A stretch of DNA of 64,000 bases from Dipteronia dyeriana (GCA_032871835.1 CM065298.1:13707096-13771095); one strand, 5' to 3'; shown: positions 1 to 12,263, counted from the stretch's first letter. Notes: a model not told the origin generated them from the letters alone. Numbers and translations are program-made.

Positions 1-896
1 ACCTTTTGAGCATTGTATCGATATAGCTCTTTTGTGATAATCTAAGAATACCCCGAGAGCGATCTCATTGTATCTAAATTTCTAATACAAAAGAGGTGTC
101 ACCAAGATCTTTCATCTCAAAATTCTTTAATAGAAATCTCTTGGTTTCATGCAACATGCCTATATCATTTGTGGCAAGCAATATGTCATCGACATATAAA
201 ACCAGGAATATGTGCTTACTTCCACTGAATTTGTGATACACACAATTACCAACAACATTTATCTTAAAACCAAATGAGATAATCACTTGATGAAACTTAT
301 GGTACCACTGACGGGAAGCTTGCTTGAGTCCATAAATAGATTTTATCAATTTGCAAACCATATTCTTTGGGTCTCCCGACTCAAAGTTTTCTAGTTGCAC
401 CATATAAATTGTTTCGTCAATGTCAGTATTAAGAAACGCCATCTTGGCATCCATCTGATGAAGCTCAAGGTCAAAATATGCAACAAGTGCCATTATTGTC
501 CTAAAATAGTCTTTCGTTGAAACTGGAGAGAAAGTCTCTTTATAGTCAATCTCTTCCTTTTGGGTAAAGCCTTTAGCTACAAGACGAGCATTATACCTCT
601 CCACACTACCTTTTGAATCCCTTTTGGTTTTAAATATCCATTTACAACCAACAACCAATGGGCTTCGCACCTTCTGGTAATGGGACAAGTTCTCAAACCT
701 TATTGTCTTACATAGACTTATACTCATCATTCATGGCATCAATCCACTTTTGAGAGTTGGAACCCTGCATGGCTTGATGAAAGTTGATTGGATCATTTTC
801 CATCATTCCAATGTCTTCCTCATGTTCCTGGAGAAATACGTAAAAATCATCTAGAATAGCATTTCTCCTTTCTCTAGTGGATTGCCTTAATGACAC
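1..896 (-). pseudogene. Copia reverse transcriptase (RVT_2), frameshifted
   Basis: The main open stretch is 74-730 (218 codons). It holds the Copia RT landmarks GCKWIFKTKRD, YNARLVAKGFTQ, DYKETFSPV, YGLKQASRQWY and the catalytic LYVDDILLA. The stretch 708-896 supplies the preceding region, with the typical motif of a substitution recommended before RT (QKWIDAMNDE), in another frame, so a frameshift lies near 720. A further frame change near 70 leads into residues resembling RDRSRGILRLSQKSYI, which continue past base 1. Copia RT copies element RNA into DNA in the cytoplasmic particle; this copy is non-functional. Confidence 0.9.
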
Positions 897-1345
897 TGGT
901 TCTTGAGGTTTTTGAGTTTGTTCCTCATGAACAATTACCTCATCTTGAATGGGGGTTGTTCAATATTGTTTGGTTGAGGATCTAGATTCACTTCTTGATC
1001 AATGACAGGTATAGAAGCCTGTACATTGTCAAAAGCGATAGTGGGAATCGAAACCGATTATTTCTCAAAGATAATGTCTTTAACCTTATTTCTCCCTCAA
1101 ACTCAACATCCTCAAAAAAAATGTGGCAGTTCCTGTTTCAAAATGAACTAAATGTGAGATCATAAAACTTATAGCCCTTAGATCGCTCAGAGTAGCCAAT
1201 AAAGTAGTTGCTCACAATTTTATAGTCCAATTCCCTTTCATGTGGCCTGTAAGGCCTTGCCTCAGTTGGACATCCCAAAATGTGAAAATGCTTTAGACTA
1301 GGCTTTATGCTTGTCCAAAGCTCATAAGGTGTTTATAAGCTTCAT
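897..1345 (-). pseudogene. Copia post-integrase region fused to gag tail
   Basis: Read on the minus strand, about 1335-1080 encodes the conserved stretch after the integrase core: YELWTSIKPSLKHFHILGCP, then EARPYRPHERELDYK, YFIGYSERSKGYKFYD and FFEDVEFEGE, with a stop between. This stretch is normally preceded by about 300 residues of integrase. Here it follows gag linker sequence (HLASTSKDKGKKKK) within a few codons, so a deletion has removed the zinc knuckle, protease and integrase core. The deletion edge is near 1330-1350. Confidence 0.8.
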
Positions 1346-2016
1346 TATTCTTTTTTTTTTTGCCCTTATCCTTAGAGGTGCTAGCCAAATGAGCAATTTC
1401 GGTCATATCTTGCTCCAGTCTCTCTTCCTCTTACACATAATAAGAAATGAGCTCATTAAGAGTCCATTTCTCCCTTTGACAGTTGTAACTGACCTTAAAC
1501 TGACTGTATTGTGCAGGAAGTGATATAATTACCAAATACACGAGCAAGTCGTCAGACAGCTCAAACTTCAGTGCCTTAAGCTTAGAAGCAATATGAGACA
1601 TTTCCATAATGTACTCCCTAATGTTCCCTTTGCCTTTGTAATTTATAGAAATCAAGCTTTGCAAATGCAGTGCTTGTTTTTGCCTTATCGTTTTTCATAA
1701 AACGCTTTCAATTTCGGTTAGGAACTCTTTGGCTTTGGTTATGGTTATCTTTTCAGATACCGCACCCCTAAATGCCTCTGGAATGCCACGCTTGATGATC
1801 ATAAGACTCATGTGATTTGAGCAATCCCACTTCTCAAAGTTCTTCCTATCATCATGAGAACTTGCATCCGTAAGAGAAGTGGTTGCTCAACCCGAAATGT
1901 AAGGTCCAGATCCATGCAGCCGAGAACAATGAGTATGTTCTCCTTCCAAATCCTTAAAGTTTATCCCATTAAGCATGGGTATAGAGTTGGTATTAGCAGA
2001 TATAGTAAAACATTAG
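1346..2016 (-). pseudogene. Copia gag (UBN2 family), decayed
   Basis: The clearest part is 1431-1664, with YIMEMSHIASKLKALKFE, LLVYLVIISLPAQYSQF and REKWTLNELISYYV, a pattern typical of Copia UBN2 gag. Upstream, 2016-1890 reads as the gag N-terminus (SIPMLNGINF), but the codon at the expected start is ATA rather than ATG. A TAA follows ELISYYV, after which the lysine-rich linker continues. Gag would form the particle shell. The remnant has several stops and frame changes between 1665 and 1890. Confidence 0.8.
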
Positions 2017-2089
2017 CTTGAAAGAGAACAAAACAAACACACAAACATGCTCACATTAATAACCAAATACAATAATCAACAAATTCAAA

Positions 2090-3080
2090 TAATGGTAAGT
2101 CTCATCTCAAGATACCTAGCACAACATTAATATCAAACATTTAGACAGTAATATTATTGTAAGTGGTACTCTTATTGTAGTGATCAAATATGGGCAATAA
2201 TTAATATCAAATAATAAATCTATCTTTGGATTGACTTATTATTCACATGTAAAACCTTATAATCGTCACATATTTATCACCACAGGTGTGTGTGCAATTC
2301 GACCAAGTATTAATCTTCCTTTGGGTCGACTAATACTCGCATGAGTTTACATACACACAAACATCCAACATCCAATATCCCTCATGAATAATCTACACAA
2401 GAGAGGTCAATATGACGACATCTTGCTTCAATTAGCCCATTTAGAATGATAGATCACTTTATTTAACTATAAAAGATATACCAAATAATGGTCGGTCCCA
2501 TCTTAAGATACCTAGTACAACATTAATATCAAGTCTTTGGACAATAATATTAATTGTAAGTGGTACTCTTGTTGTAGTGATCAAACATTGACAATAATTT
2601 ATGTTAAATAATAAATCTATCTTTGGATAGACTTATTATTCACATGTAAAACTTTATAATCATCACATGTTTACCATCACAGATGTGTGTACAATTCGGT
2701 CAAGTATTAACCTTCCTTTAGACCGGCTAATATCCGCATGAATTTATATACACACACGTGGTACTCTTTTAGTAGTGATCAAACATTGACAATAATTTAT
2801 GTTAAATAATAAATCTATATTTGGATCGACTTATTTTTCACATGTAAAACCTTATAATCGTCACATGTTTACCACCATAGATGTGTGTGCAATTCGGCCA
2901 AGTATTAACCTTCCTTTGGGTCGGTAAATACCCGTATGAATTTACACACACACAAACATCTAACATCCTTCATGAACAATCTACATAAGAGAGGTCACTT
3001 TGGTGACATCTTGTTTCAATTAGCCTATTTAGAATGATAGATTACTTTATTTAACCATAAAAGGTATACCACAAAATATT
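2090..3080. repeat. Tandem repeat, unit of roughly 390 bp, about 2.7 copies, in Copia-1 leader
   Basis: Three blocks begin near 2090, 2485 and 2759. Each carries the same ordered words: GTGGTACTCTT...TAGTGATCAAA, AATAATAAATCTAT, TATTCACATGTAAAAC, GTGTGTGCAATTCGG and AAGTATTAACCTTCCTT. The second block lacks the tail (AGAATGATAGATCACTTTAT) found in the first and third. The array sits between the primer-binding site and gag and has no sustained open frame. Drift between copies is roughly 5-10% by eye. Confidence 0.8.
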
Positions 3081-3099
3081 TGAATTTGAGTTGATCCTT

Positions 3100-3440
3100 A
3101 AAATAAAATAAAAATTTATTTTATTTTATCAAAATTACAACACTGCCCTTGATTTTGTAAAATTACAGAATGACCCCTTAAGTTTCAGTAATTATAAATT
3201 GATCCCTGTATTTTGTCAAAATCATAAATTGACCGATAAATTTGTAATAATTAAAATTTGGCCCCAAAACTTTTGAAAATTTCATATTGGCCTCGTAACC
3301 TTAGGGTTATTATAAATTCACCCTAAAATTGTTTTGTAATTACAAATAGGCTCTGTACTTTTTTTCAATTATAAATTGGCCCCAAAACTTTATCAAAATC
3401 ATATAATGTCCTAAAATAATTGCAAAACAGTACCTAAAGA
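3100..3440. repeat. Degenerate short tandem repeat, unit about 35-40 bp
   Basis: At least seven loose copies of a unit built on AATTATAAATTGGCCCC followed by AAACTTT recur at 3125, 3160, 3195, 3230, 3300, 3335 and 3370. It also lies in the Copia-1 leader, next to the 390-bp array. No coding potential is seen. Confidence 0.6.
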
Positions 3441-4146
3441 ATATCAAATTCTCCAAAATTGGCCCAAAGCAATACCAAGCCAAGAAACCCTAGGTTTCTC
3501 GTTGCCGCCGCCTGAAACCTCCACGCCGTCACAACAAGTTAAGGACGAACGTCGGCCATGCAGCAGACCACCGGCAACCACGGATCGCAAGCGATGATTG
3601 GCGATCGACACAGCCCAACCGATCGAGCGACCAGTGGCTGGATGCAGCGATGGCTGGCCCGATCTGATCCAGATCATGGTCGACGACCGATGATCCTCCT
3701 CTTCTCCTTAATCACACGGTTTTCGCGTCCAAAAATGGTCGAAAAACCTCACCAGTGGGCGTTGGCCTGTGATTTTGTGAAGAGGAAACTGGTTTGGGTG
3801 GCTGAACGTGAGATGACGATGGTTATGGGTTGAAAACCCATCAGCCCAAGAGCAAACCCATACTGAGTTTGATTCGATCCATCACCAGAAAAACAAAACC
3901 CATATCACAATTTCCAACACCACATATGGGTTCATCGTAAACTTTTTATTTTTATTTTTTGTAAATCAACGAACCAAAATAAAAAAAAAACTTTCAATTC
4001 AGTTTTAAAAAAAAAAACTAAACTAAAACACGGAAGATCAAAACCCAAATAATATTCCAAAAGAACGTCGTTGATCCAAACCCTAAAATTTCCAAAAATT
4101 TCTTAAAACCTAAAATCCAAATCTCAACTCTTAAGAATCGATCATG
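3441..4146. other. Copia-1 proximal leader, no supported gene
   Basis: This GC-richer stretch (3480-3840) lies directly downstream, on the minus strand, of the primer-binding site. An open frame of 91 codons on the plus strand (3558-3833) and one of 77 on the minus strand (3444-3677) overlap here; neither shows a recognisable domain. I treat the segment as untranslated retrotransposon leader. Confidence 0.5.
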
Positions 4147-4162
4147 GGAAGCTCTGATACCA
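4147..4162 (-). other. Primer-binding site, initiator tRNA-Met type
   Basis: The minus strand reads TGGTATCAGAGCTTCC, matching the 3' end complement of plant initiator tRNA-Met over the first 12 bases. It sits two bases inside the LTR edge, as expected for a minus-strand Copia element. Confidence 0.85.
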
Positions 4163-4164
4163 CT

Positions 4165-4701
4165 TGTAAGGGATTAGATTAATACAAAAATAACATGCTT
4201 AGGCACAAAATTAATCTGAATGTTTAACCTAAACATGTTTCTATATCATACTTAATCAAACCCTAAACATATAAAATTAACCCATGTCAATTCAAGATAA
4301 AAGTAGAAAAAATCGATAGCGGAAACGTACCTGAATCCATTGTCGAAAGTTGGTGGACGGGTTGTGATCTTTCAAATTATCACGACCTTTCTTGAATCTT
4401 ACAGTTCTATTTTGCATTGTTGATAAGGATACAAACAAAACAAAAGCATCGTGTAATTTGGGGACCATAACCCTAAATATATATAATAATCATATTATTA
4501 TATGTTTTGCTATTTCTAATTCGACCCCTCAATAAATTAGAAATAGCACTCTGGTATCTACACATTAATTACATGACAATTATACCCTTAAACCTTAATA
4601 CTTTAAATCTTAATTGGATCACTTTAATTTAGGCTTAACCAAAAGATAGTACAACACATTTAATATTTATGTGTGGCCCCATATGATAGAATTTTCCAAC
4701 A
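4165..4701 (-). repeat. Copia-1 5' LTR
   Basis: On the minus strand the segment begins TGTTGGAAAATTC at 4701 and ends CCCTTACA at 4165, next to the primer-binding site. Its length is 537 bp. The partner LTR is outside the window, so the boundary on the right rests on the TG...CA ends alone. Confidence 0.8.
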
Positions 4702-4944
4702 ATAATCAACATGAAAAGTTGATCATGATCATCACTAGTTGCTTTGATGTGGGTTAGTTATCATAATTGAAATTCGGTGATAATATATAAAGTTGTTTAG
4801 ATCATCTCCTCAAACCTATCTGAATTTTGATTATGGATATGATTAACTGAGTTATCTGGAGGCATATGATTGAGTTAATTGATCAAGAACACCGGTGGAT
4901 TCTTAACCAAGAAAAGGCCGGCTAAGGTTTGATAAATTAAATAC

Positions 4945-5098
4945 CTGCAAGATCCGAAGGATTATACTTGTAAACTTCAACATCAACGATGATATTGCAA
5001 GGCAATGACTAGTTCAAGACCTTCTTCATCAGATAAGCAAGAATAAACTCATCATCTCTAGAACAGGACCTATAGCCAGAAGGCAAAGAAGAAAGGTT
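4945..5098 (-). pseudogene. NAC-domain exon-1 relic
   Basis: The minus strand reads LSSLPSGYRSCSRDDEFILA, then YLMKKVLN, a TAG, and IIVDVEVYKYNPSDLA, followed by a GT splice donor at 4944. This parallels exon 1 of the NAC gene at 46703-47905 ([28 protein letters not shown], then the same donor position). It has an internal stop and a damaged subdomain A (FRFHPTD-like core became YRSCSRD). No matching exon 2 is visible nearby. It lies between Copia-1 and the hAT element, in about 740 bp of otherwise unassigned DNA (4707-5447). Confidence 0.75.
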
Positions 5099-5853
5099 TC
5101 CAACTTTTTTGTCTAGTTCATCATCCCTGTTGTTCGTTGTATAAGGTTGGTTGAGTGGTGAAGTCCTAGCATATATCAAAGGTACAGTGGGGAAGTTAAA
5201 ATATTGGCCGATATTGCTTACCGGATAATTTACAAGGAGTGGAGGAGGCCCAACATATGGCAGAGGGAGGGTGGTCGAGGGAAGATAGCAGTCGATATTA
5301 TTTGCCGGGTACTATAAGCTTTGGTCAATATTGTTTATTAATGAAAAAACAAATGTCAAGAGAATCCACCAAAAAGTTTAAGGTGGTATAAGCATAAATC
5401 CATCGAATGTGGTCCACATTAGCCATGCTAGAGGGTGGCAGAGGTATGGCAGCAGCAGGGCCGGTCCTGACTATTTTGAGGTCTGAGGCAAAAATTTAAG
5501 ATGGGCCCCTTATTCATATTGTACCAAAATATCTCGACAACAACTATTTAATAATATTCTAACCATTAAATAACCCTACAATAAAAAAATAACAACACGA
5601 CAAAGAGTAAACATCATTGAAAATGTCTTCTCCTAGCACTTTGAGAAGCAAATTCATGAATAATATTTTCGATTTCAATCTTTTCCAACATTCCCTTTTC
5701 AATACGTAAGATTAACAATCCGTTTAACCTTTTTTGTGACATAGCTGACCGCAAATAAGATTTCAACATTTTTAATTTAGAAAAACTTCTTTCTACGAAT
5801 GCCATGGTTACAAGTATAGTCAATAATATTCTATAAGCAATTGATACATTCGG

Positions 5854-7077
5854 TGATCACAAGACCCACCCCGACTTCTCTCTTGAGTACGAGGGAGGTC
5901 CTGTGAGCTGCATTTTTTACTAGCATGATAAATGAATTTCAACTAAAATTCTATAGAAAATACTTGCTCTTAAATAAATAAAAAATTGTAGAATACAAAA
6001 TGTACATAACTGCTAGTCTTTTATTGTCATTTCCGCTCATTACAAAAAACTGTATGGAAATAACTGATCAGATAAAAAACCGACCACTTTTTAAAAAGAA
6101 CCAGTCAAAACCCCGACCAGAGCTGCCAAGAAATCCGACCACGGCCGACCAAGAAATTCGACCACGGCTGACCAAGCAAAACCAAACATGGTCGACCAAG
6201 CAAAACCGACCATGTCCGACCATGCATCTCAAAATATGTACAACATGAAAATCAAAATGTATGACTTATACTTCATGATGCCATCGATTGGCCCTCCTCA
6301 AAATGTTGAAGATAATATTTCTGCAATCACATTTAATAAACTGATGTACAACTCTTTTATGATCAAGAACAATATAATTCATAAAATCTCAATCTGCATC
6401 AAATATGTACTCAGGGATAATCTTCCATACATACGTTGAATTACTTTGCGTATACGCAGAGCTGAGGATAATATCTGTCATACACGTGCTAAGCGACTCA
6501 AGACTCTTAACATCTGTCATACACGTGCAAAGGGACTCATCTGACGTACACATGTGTAGAACAGCCCTAAAAGCCAATAATAACAATAACCGGGGAAGGG
6601 TACAAGCATGGTGCTTTTATGAAATCAATCATAATCTCTTCTCAATATTTAATAAAAGTAATATATCTAGTATTTCTGAGTATTAATATAAGCACAAAAC
6701 ATACTTTCAATTCTTTGTATAATCACAATAAGTCATAAGAAGAAATAAAGCACTTAAATGATTTCCAGGTAATTAATTTAAAACACAAAACTGGAAAAGT
6801 CTAAGTTAAGAATAAAACTGAAAAAAAAAATCACTCACAACTTAGACTCCTAGCTTAATTCGAACCAAGTATGCTAGGTTCCTCTACTTCGTCTTCTTTC
6901 CTTAACAATCGCACAAAATCCAATTAGATTCTGTGGAATTCAAAGAAGAAATCAACCAAAAATAGAAAAGTATCACAAGATAACTCCACTGACTTCTTTC
7001 CCTCTTTCCTTGCCTCTTTTCTTCCCTTCTATTCGATTCTACTTCTTTCTAATTTTGATATCATGTTTATCCTCCTT

Positions 7078-7129
<52 letters not shown>

Positions 7130-7283
7130 GACAGACACCGCTAAAGTTGTGAGCTAGTTATCTAAGCTCACAGCTGTCTGTCAACAAGACAGACTACAAT
7201 TGCTTACTCACCTGATTACTTTTCACTTTTTTTTAGCCTCTCAATTTGGGCCTTTGTTGGGCCTGAATGGTTTGGGCCTCACA
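5854..7283 (-). mobile_element. Solo LTR of a Tekay-like Gypsy element inside the hAT
   Basis: The segment is flanked by TTCGG (5849-5853 and 7284-7288). It starts TGATCACAAGACCC and ends GGGCCTCACA, so it has TG...CA ends and a 5-bp duplication. Its body matches the order of the 18390 and 24974 LTRs: ACCCACCCCGACT near the left end, TTCATGATG.CATCGA, a CAGAGC/GACTC repeat zone and GTGAGCTAG near the right. Removing it restores the hAT reading frame (CYPNV joins the codons read from 5848). The absence of internal retroviral domains indicates LTR-LTR recombination. Confidence 0.85.
7082..7126. repeat. (GT)n microsatellite
   Basis: About 22 uninterrupted TG dinucleotides lie near the right end of the solo LTR, close to where a promoter would be in this LTR family. 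Confidence 0.95.
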
Positions 7284-9040
7284 TTCGGATAACAGTCTGA
7301 AGCTTTTACAAATTCAAGTATTTGAATGACAGTGTTTTTTTCTCTTGTTAAAACAACTTGTAATAATCTCAATTCAAAAAATAAATCATTTGAATCAACA
7401 TCACAAAATGTATAATGTTTTAAAGCACATCCAGATTTACACAACATTCTTTCAATCTATCCTCATCTAAAGAAATTAACTTCTTTGAATCATATAAGAA
7501 CTCAAAAATATCATCAAATATTTGCAATTGTTCAAATATACTCTTCAAGGAAGCAATAGCAATATCAACAACAACAAAATAATTCACTCAAAAAGATTCT
7601 TCGGTCGATTGTGAAATATCCTCATGTGAATTCTCATCAAACTGTTTCTTTCTATAAATTTGATGTTTTTAACGAAAATTGGTTCAATTTCCATATCATA
7701 TGCAATACTTTTAGCACCAATCATGGCAGATGTAAACCCAGATTCTCTATAATCTTCAAAATAAGAAATGACCCCTTTCAAATGTTGTAAAGCAATATCA
7801 ATACACATATCTTTAGATTGTAAAATTTCGCTAACTAAGTTTATATTAAACAAGATATCATGTCAAATAAACATGCGTAATGAAAACTCAAAAATTTCAA
7901 GTTCATTTGTTAAACTTTCAATCTCACCCTTTGTTTTGACATCATCGTTATTTTCATGTAATTCTAACAAAGCTTCTCTTATTTGAGGAGCTTGATATTT
8001 TATGGCTTTCACACTATCGATACGACTTTTCCAATGTGTTGAGGACAATGTTTTGAGAGTTAAGCCATTAACATGATCTTGAAAAAAAAAATCATCTTTT
8101 TGTTGAACTAGAAAACAATGAATATATTCTTTGAACAACTCCAAAAAAAGATATCGCTTTAACACAAGAGTTAGCCATATCACTCACAGTTAGATTAAGA
8201 CTATGAGAAGCACAGGGCATGTACAACGCTCTAGGATTTATTTCAAGTAATCTTTTTTGCACACCTTGGTGTTTCCGTTTCAGGTTAGGTCAATTATCAT
8301 AACCTTGTCCCCTCACATCATTAATATCAAGACCAAGAGATTCTAGTACAACTTGTAATGCATTAAAAAGGCTCAACCCAGATGTATCATCCACTTTTAA
8401 AAACTCTAGAAAGTACTTTTCTACTTTTATGATACGAGTGGACATGTCTACACATCGTACTATCAAATTCATTTGTTCTTTGTGACTTATATCCGGTGTG
8501 CAATCAAGTATCACTGAAAAATATTTTACCTCTTTGATTTTTCTGATGATTTCACTTTTGACATTGGAGACTAACCTAGAAATCAACTCATTTTAAATTT
8601 TATGACCAAGATAATGATAATGAATCTCATTATCATTAATGAGTCGAATATGTTCTTGCATTACAACATCAAACTCTGCTATCATTTCAATTAAACCCAA
8701 AAAAATTACCATTATTTTCTTGGTAAATTTTCTCATTGGATCCACAAAAAGCTAAATTATGCTTAGCAAGACATTTCATAACGGCAAATATTCTTACAAG
8801 AACTTCTTTCCAACGATTTTGCTTTCTTGTTATCTGCTCTTGGATATTTTTATCAATTGTTTCATTCTTTTTTAGCTTGATTTGTAAATCAATCCAAATA
8901 CTCATATTAGTGATGTGCTCAATACTATTCTCATGTTCTCTAAGCCTCTCACTAAGACGCTTCCAATCATCAAGTCCTACTTGCACTAAAATACTCTTCA
9001 TATGAATTGACTTATGAAAATAACCATTTAAAAATGCGTA

Positions 9041-10915
9041 TGTCTATACCTAGAGTGGGGTGAATAAGTTTTAATCAAGTTAATTACCATTTTTTCTTGA
9101 TTAGTCAATATTCAATATTCACCCAATAAACAAACATGCAACATCAAGTGTAACGATGCGAAAATATAAATAACACTTGATTTTTACGTAGAAACCCTCC
9201 AAACAAGAAAAACCATAGGCTATTGTGCTAGCCATACAATCGCAGAAATCCACTATATGAGTCAAAAGTTACACCCTCAAGTGATACTCAGACTCTCACT
9301 CTCGACAACCTCATGCAATGACCACTACCACTCACCACTCTTGGTTCAGTCGCTAGTGACATCCTTTGATCTACTACTCTTGGCGTGAGCACCTCCTACT
9401 CTACCCCTCGAGCCTTTTACAATGACACCCGACCAATTGCTTGCCAACCTACCCTTGGTTGTAAGACTTGAATTGCTTGTGCACTACACACTGATAGCCA
9501 CAAGACTTAATTCTCAATGAAGAGATCAACAACCTATGTGAATACGTAAAAATATTCTAAATGCAAATAATTCTAGGCAAAACACTAAATGCTTATCTAT
9601 GAATTTAAGTATGTCACAAAGTACAATTCCAAGATATCAATATTTAAATGAATGCTTCTTAAGACTTAACTAGATATAATTATGCAACATTATATCCTAG
9701 TTATCAAACAAAGTCATTTCAACATATGTTGTCATTAAGCATGGCATGGTCATTAATGCAATCATCAAAATGCAATTAATATGACCTAATTAGCTAGAGA
9801 CAAATATGACCTACATGCTAGCTATCACAATACAACAACCCAAACATCAACAACAATCTCTACTGGCAATAAAAATCCTAAAAGATATATCTTGTTAAGA
9901 TAGAACACAAGAATGATGAAAATGGTGTTCTACTTATCAAGTTACATGAGTTGATGAAGACCCATACTTAGAAACATCCTAGATGAAGCTATATGATGTT
10001 TGTTTCTTGCAAGAATGATGGGTGTTTGGGTTTTGAGAGTTAAAGAAGCAATCTTGGTGCTTTCTCTCACTAGAGAACTCTTTCTCTCACTAAGATCTGG
10101 AAAATTGGAGTTCTAGGTCTAAATGGGGAAGAAGATGATGTATACACAGAGTCCAAATCAAACTACGTCGTTTTAAAAGAGAAAAAAATGATTTTCGGGC
10201 ATCAGAAGCGACCTTAGGGCGACCTGGATGATAGGTTGCTTCAAGGTCGCTTTGCTCTCGGGTTTGGATGCCAAAATACGCTTGAAAAAGTGACTTGGAA
10301 ATAAGGTCACCTTGAGGTCGCTATGCTCTCAGGAAAAATGCAACAGCACAACAGCTTGAGCTTCAAGCGACCTAAAACATGACCAAACGACATCCAAAAA
10401 TTTGTATAATATACCATTGGAAATGTATGGAAGTCTACTTTCTACTCCAATTTACAAAATACGATTTAGATGTCTGAAGAAAGAGTTATGGTCATTTGAG
10501 TGACCAAAGGTCAAATTTACACTTTAATAAGAATGCCCAAACTTATGGAATACCATGTGACCAAAGACCAAACTAAGAGAAAAGTGGGACCTTCTTAAAT
10601 GGTCACTCAACACGCTAAAACAAGCACACCATCTTGCAAGCGCAGACTTAAAACTAAGAATGAAATGTATGATGACACATGAAACAACTCAAATACATAT
10701 AAGTGTATGTGTGTGTGTGTATAATAATAAATACATGTCAATGTAAATGCATATATATATGAAATGTGAATGTGTGCAACTAAATCTCTTCAATAAGAAA
10801 TAAGCTCACCGGGATCTTGGACGCTTGTCATCAAAAGCCTAAGATACCCATTACACATTGAATCCCCAATGTGATTTTTCATTAAATAATCAATCATAAA
10901 ATTGAGGTTCTTACA
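9041..10915. mobile_element. Unclassified 1.9 kb insert in the hAT transposase
   Basis: The transposase frame stops at KLFK (near 10918) and resumes near 9015, so about 1.9 kb is foreign. The insert starts TGTCTATACCTAGAG and ends GGTTCTTACA, which suggests TG...CA LTR-like ends, but no target duplication is visible at those points and the left boundary may be up to 30 bp off. It has no open frame above 60 codons. A near-repeat (AAGGTCGCTTTGCTCTC at 10240 and GAGGTCGCTATGCTCTC at 10315) lies in it. It could be a solo LTR or a non-autonomous element. Confidence 0.5.
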
Positions 10916-11415
10916 ACTTAAACAACTTACAACAGAAACAATATACTTTGTTTACATGCTTTGAGTACACTAACCATTTCCTATCTTGAGTCTCTCCATT
11001 TAGTAATGTTCGAGTATGATATGAACATGAAAAATGTCTACCATTACCATCCAAAGGAAATATAAGATTGGGTTCTCTTATAGGACCTTTTCCGACCAAT
11101 ATATCAATTATTTTATTATCAAGGTTAGTCCAATTTCATGGATCATAAATATCCACGTAAGGAGTTGGTTGTTCTATTTTATTGCCTAAAGTCTCATTAT
11201 CATTGATGTTAATCACACCATGATCATTGAATTGATTTTCATTATTTACAATTTCATTGGCTAAATCTTTATCTAAATTTTCAAGAGAACAACTTGATCG
11301 TAATTTCTTAGCAAAGAATTTTTCTAAAGCTCCCTTTTGAGACTGAGCCAATTGTTCTATTTTTTATCGTTTTTTTCTTTTTTCAAATCCAGATGGATAT
11401 TTTTTAGGAAACATG

Positions 11416-12263
11416 TTACTAATAACTCAAAAAAAACAAACAAACAAAGAACAATAAAACTCACTAAAATAACAATCAAAGTGAAATGGAACGATAAAAC
11501 CTGTCAAGCAATTGAATTCAACAAGTTGCACCAGTTCCACAATGCTACAAGATTGAATTTTTCTACTTAGTAAATCTTTAAATGCAATTAAAAGAAATAT
11601 TAGGAAACATACGTAGTATGTTTAAGAGGTTAGCCAAGTGAAATTATCTTATGCAATGCAAGTATTCTACAATCACATAATCACCAAATCAATCAAACTG
11701 CTGGATTCATATTCATTTATCTTCTTCTTTTTTCAGGTTCTGATATGTTATAATATTATAATCAAATTGCTATTATAGTATAATTATGCATCCATATTTG
11801 ATATTCCATAACAACAATAATGTCAACAAATAATTAAACAACGAAAAGTATGATGCATAAAAGGCAGTAAAGCACAAATGCACAATTATGTTTGCCTCGG
11901 TGCATGCCTCACTGAGTCACTGGAGTCACTGCCTCCAATCAATAAAAAAACACATTTATACCTCTAAGATTCAAATTCTCAAAAGTCCAATTGTCCAAAT
12001 CAAATATTATACGGACTATAAATCTATAATTATATCTTTATTTCTAATTTTTTATAATCTCTGCTAAAAACAAGTGTGTGAATAATTGAATATAAAAAAC
12101 CGAAATAGATCTAAATTTAATTCATTTAAGTAGTAAAATAGATCACATATCACTATAGAACTGAAATAGCCAAATAGGTCTAACTATGTAATGTCTAAGA
12201 AACTACGAAAGTTTTAAAAAAGAAAAAAAATCAGGAAAAAAAATTCAAAAACAAATTACCTGG
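11416..12263 (-). other. Probable 5'-UTR intron of the hAT transposase
   Basis: On the minus strand TCTCCCAG followed by GTAATTTG at about 12262 looks like a donor. TTATTAG just before the ATG-containing MFPKK start near 11415 looks like an acceptor. The stretch is AT-rich with no coding signal. The pairing is inferred from position only. Confidence 0.4.

Larger units (their letters stand above)
1..4701 (-). mobile_element. Decayed Ty1/Copia retrotransposon (Copia-1), right end in window
   Basis: On the minus strand the order is 5' LTR (4165-4701), primer-binding site (4147-4162), a long repeat-rich leader, gag, a fused post-integrase region and reverse transcriptase running off the left window edge. 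The second LTR would lie left of base 1. Protease and the integrase core are missing: gag linker sequence passes directly into the region that normally follows integrase, near 1330-1350. Stops and frameshifts break every domain, so the element cannot encode its own proteins. The family assignment rests on the UBN2-type gag and the RVT_2 reverse transcriptase with YVDD. Confidence 0.9.
5614..11415 (-). pseudogene. hAT transposase (TTF-type zinc finger, DUF4371, hAT dimerisation), interrupted
   Basis: Coding starts near 11415 (MFPKKYPSGFEKRKKR, then TAA). It continues in the stretch 11351-11136 (AQSQKGALEKFFAKK), and the TTF zinc finger follows at 11099-10911 ([33 protein letters not shown]). 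An insert then splits it. DUF4371 resumes at 9015-8290 ([45 protein letters not shown]). The C-terminal part runs through 8183-7289 and, after a solo LTR, ends in the hAT dimerisation domain at 5823-5614 (MAFVERSFSKLKMLKSYLRS). At least four in-frame stops and frameshifts make it inactive. Such transposases cut and paste the element in the nucleus. Confidence 0.85.

Noticed and set aside
3558..3833. 91-codon plus-strand frame
   Set aside because: It lies antisense in the Copia leader, overlaps another frame and has no domain.
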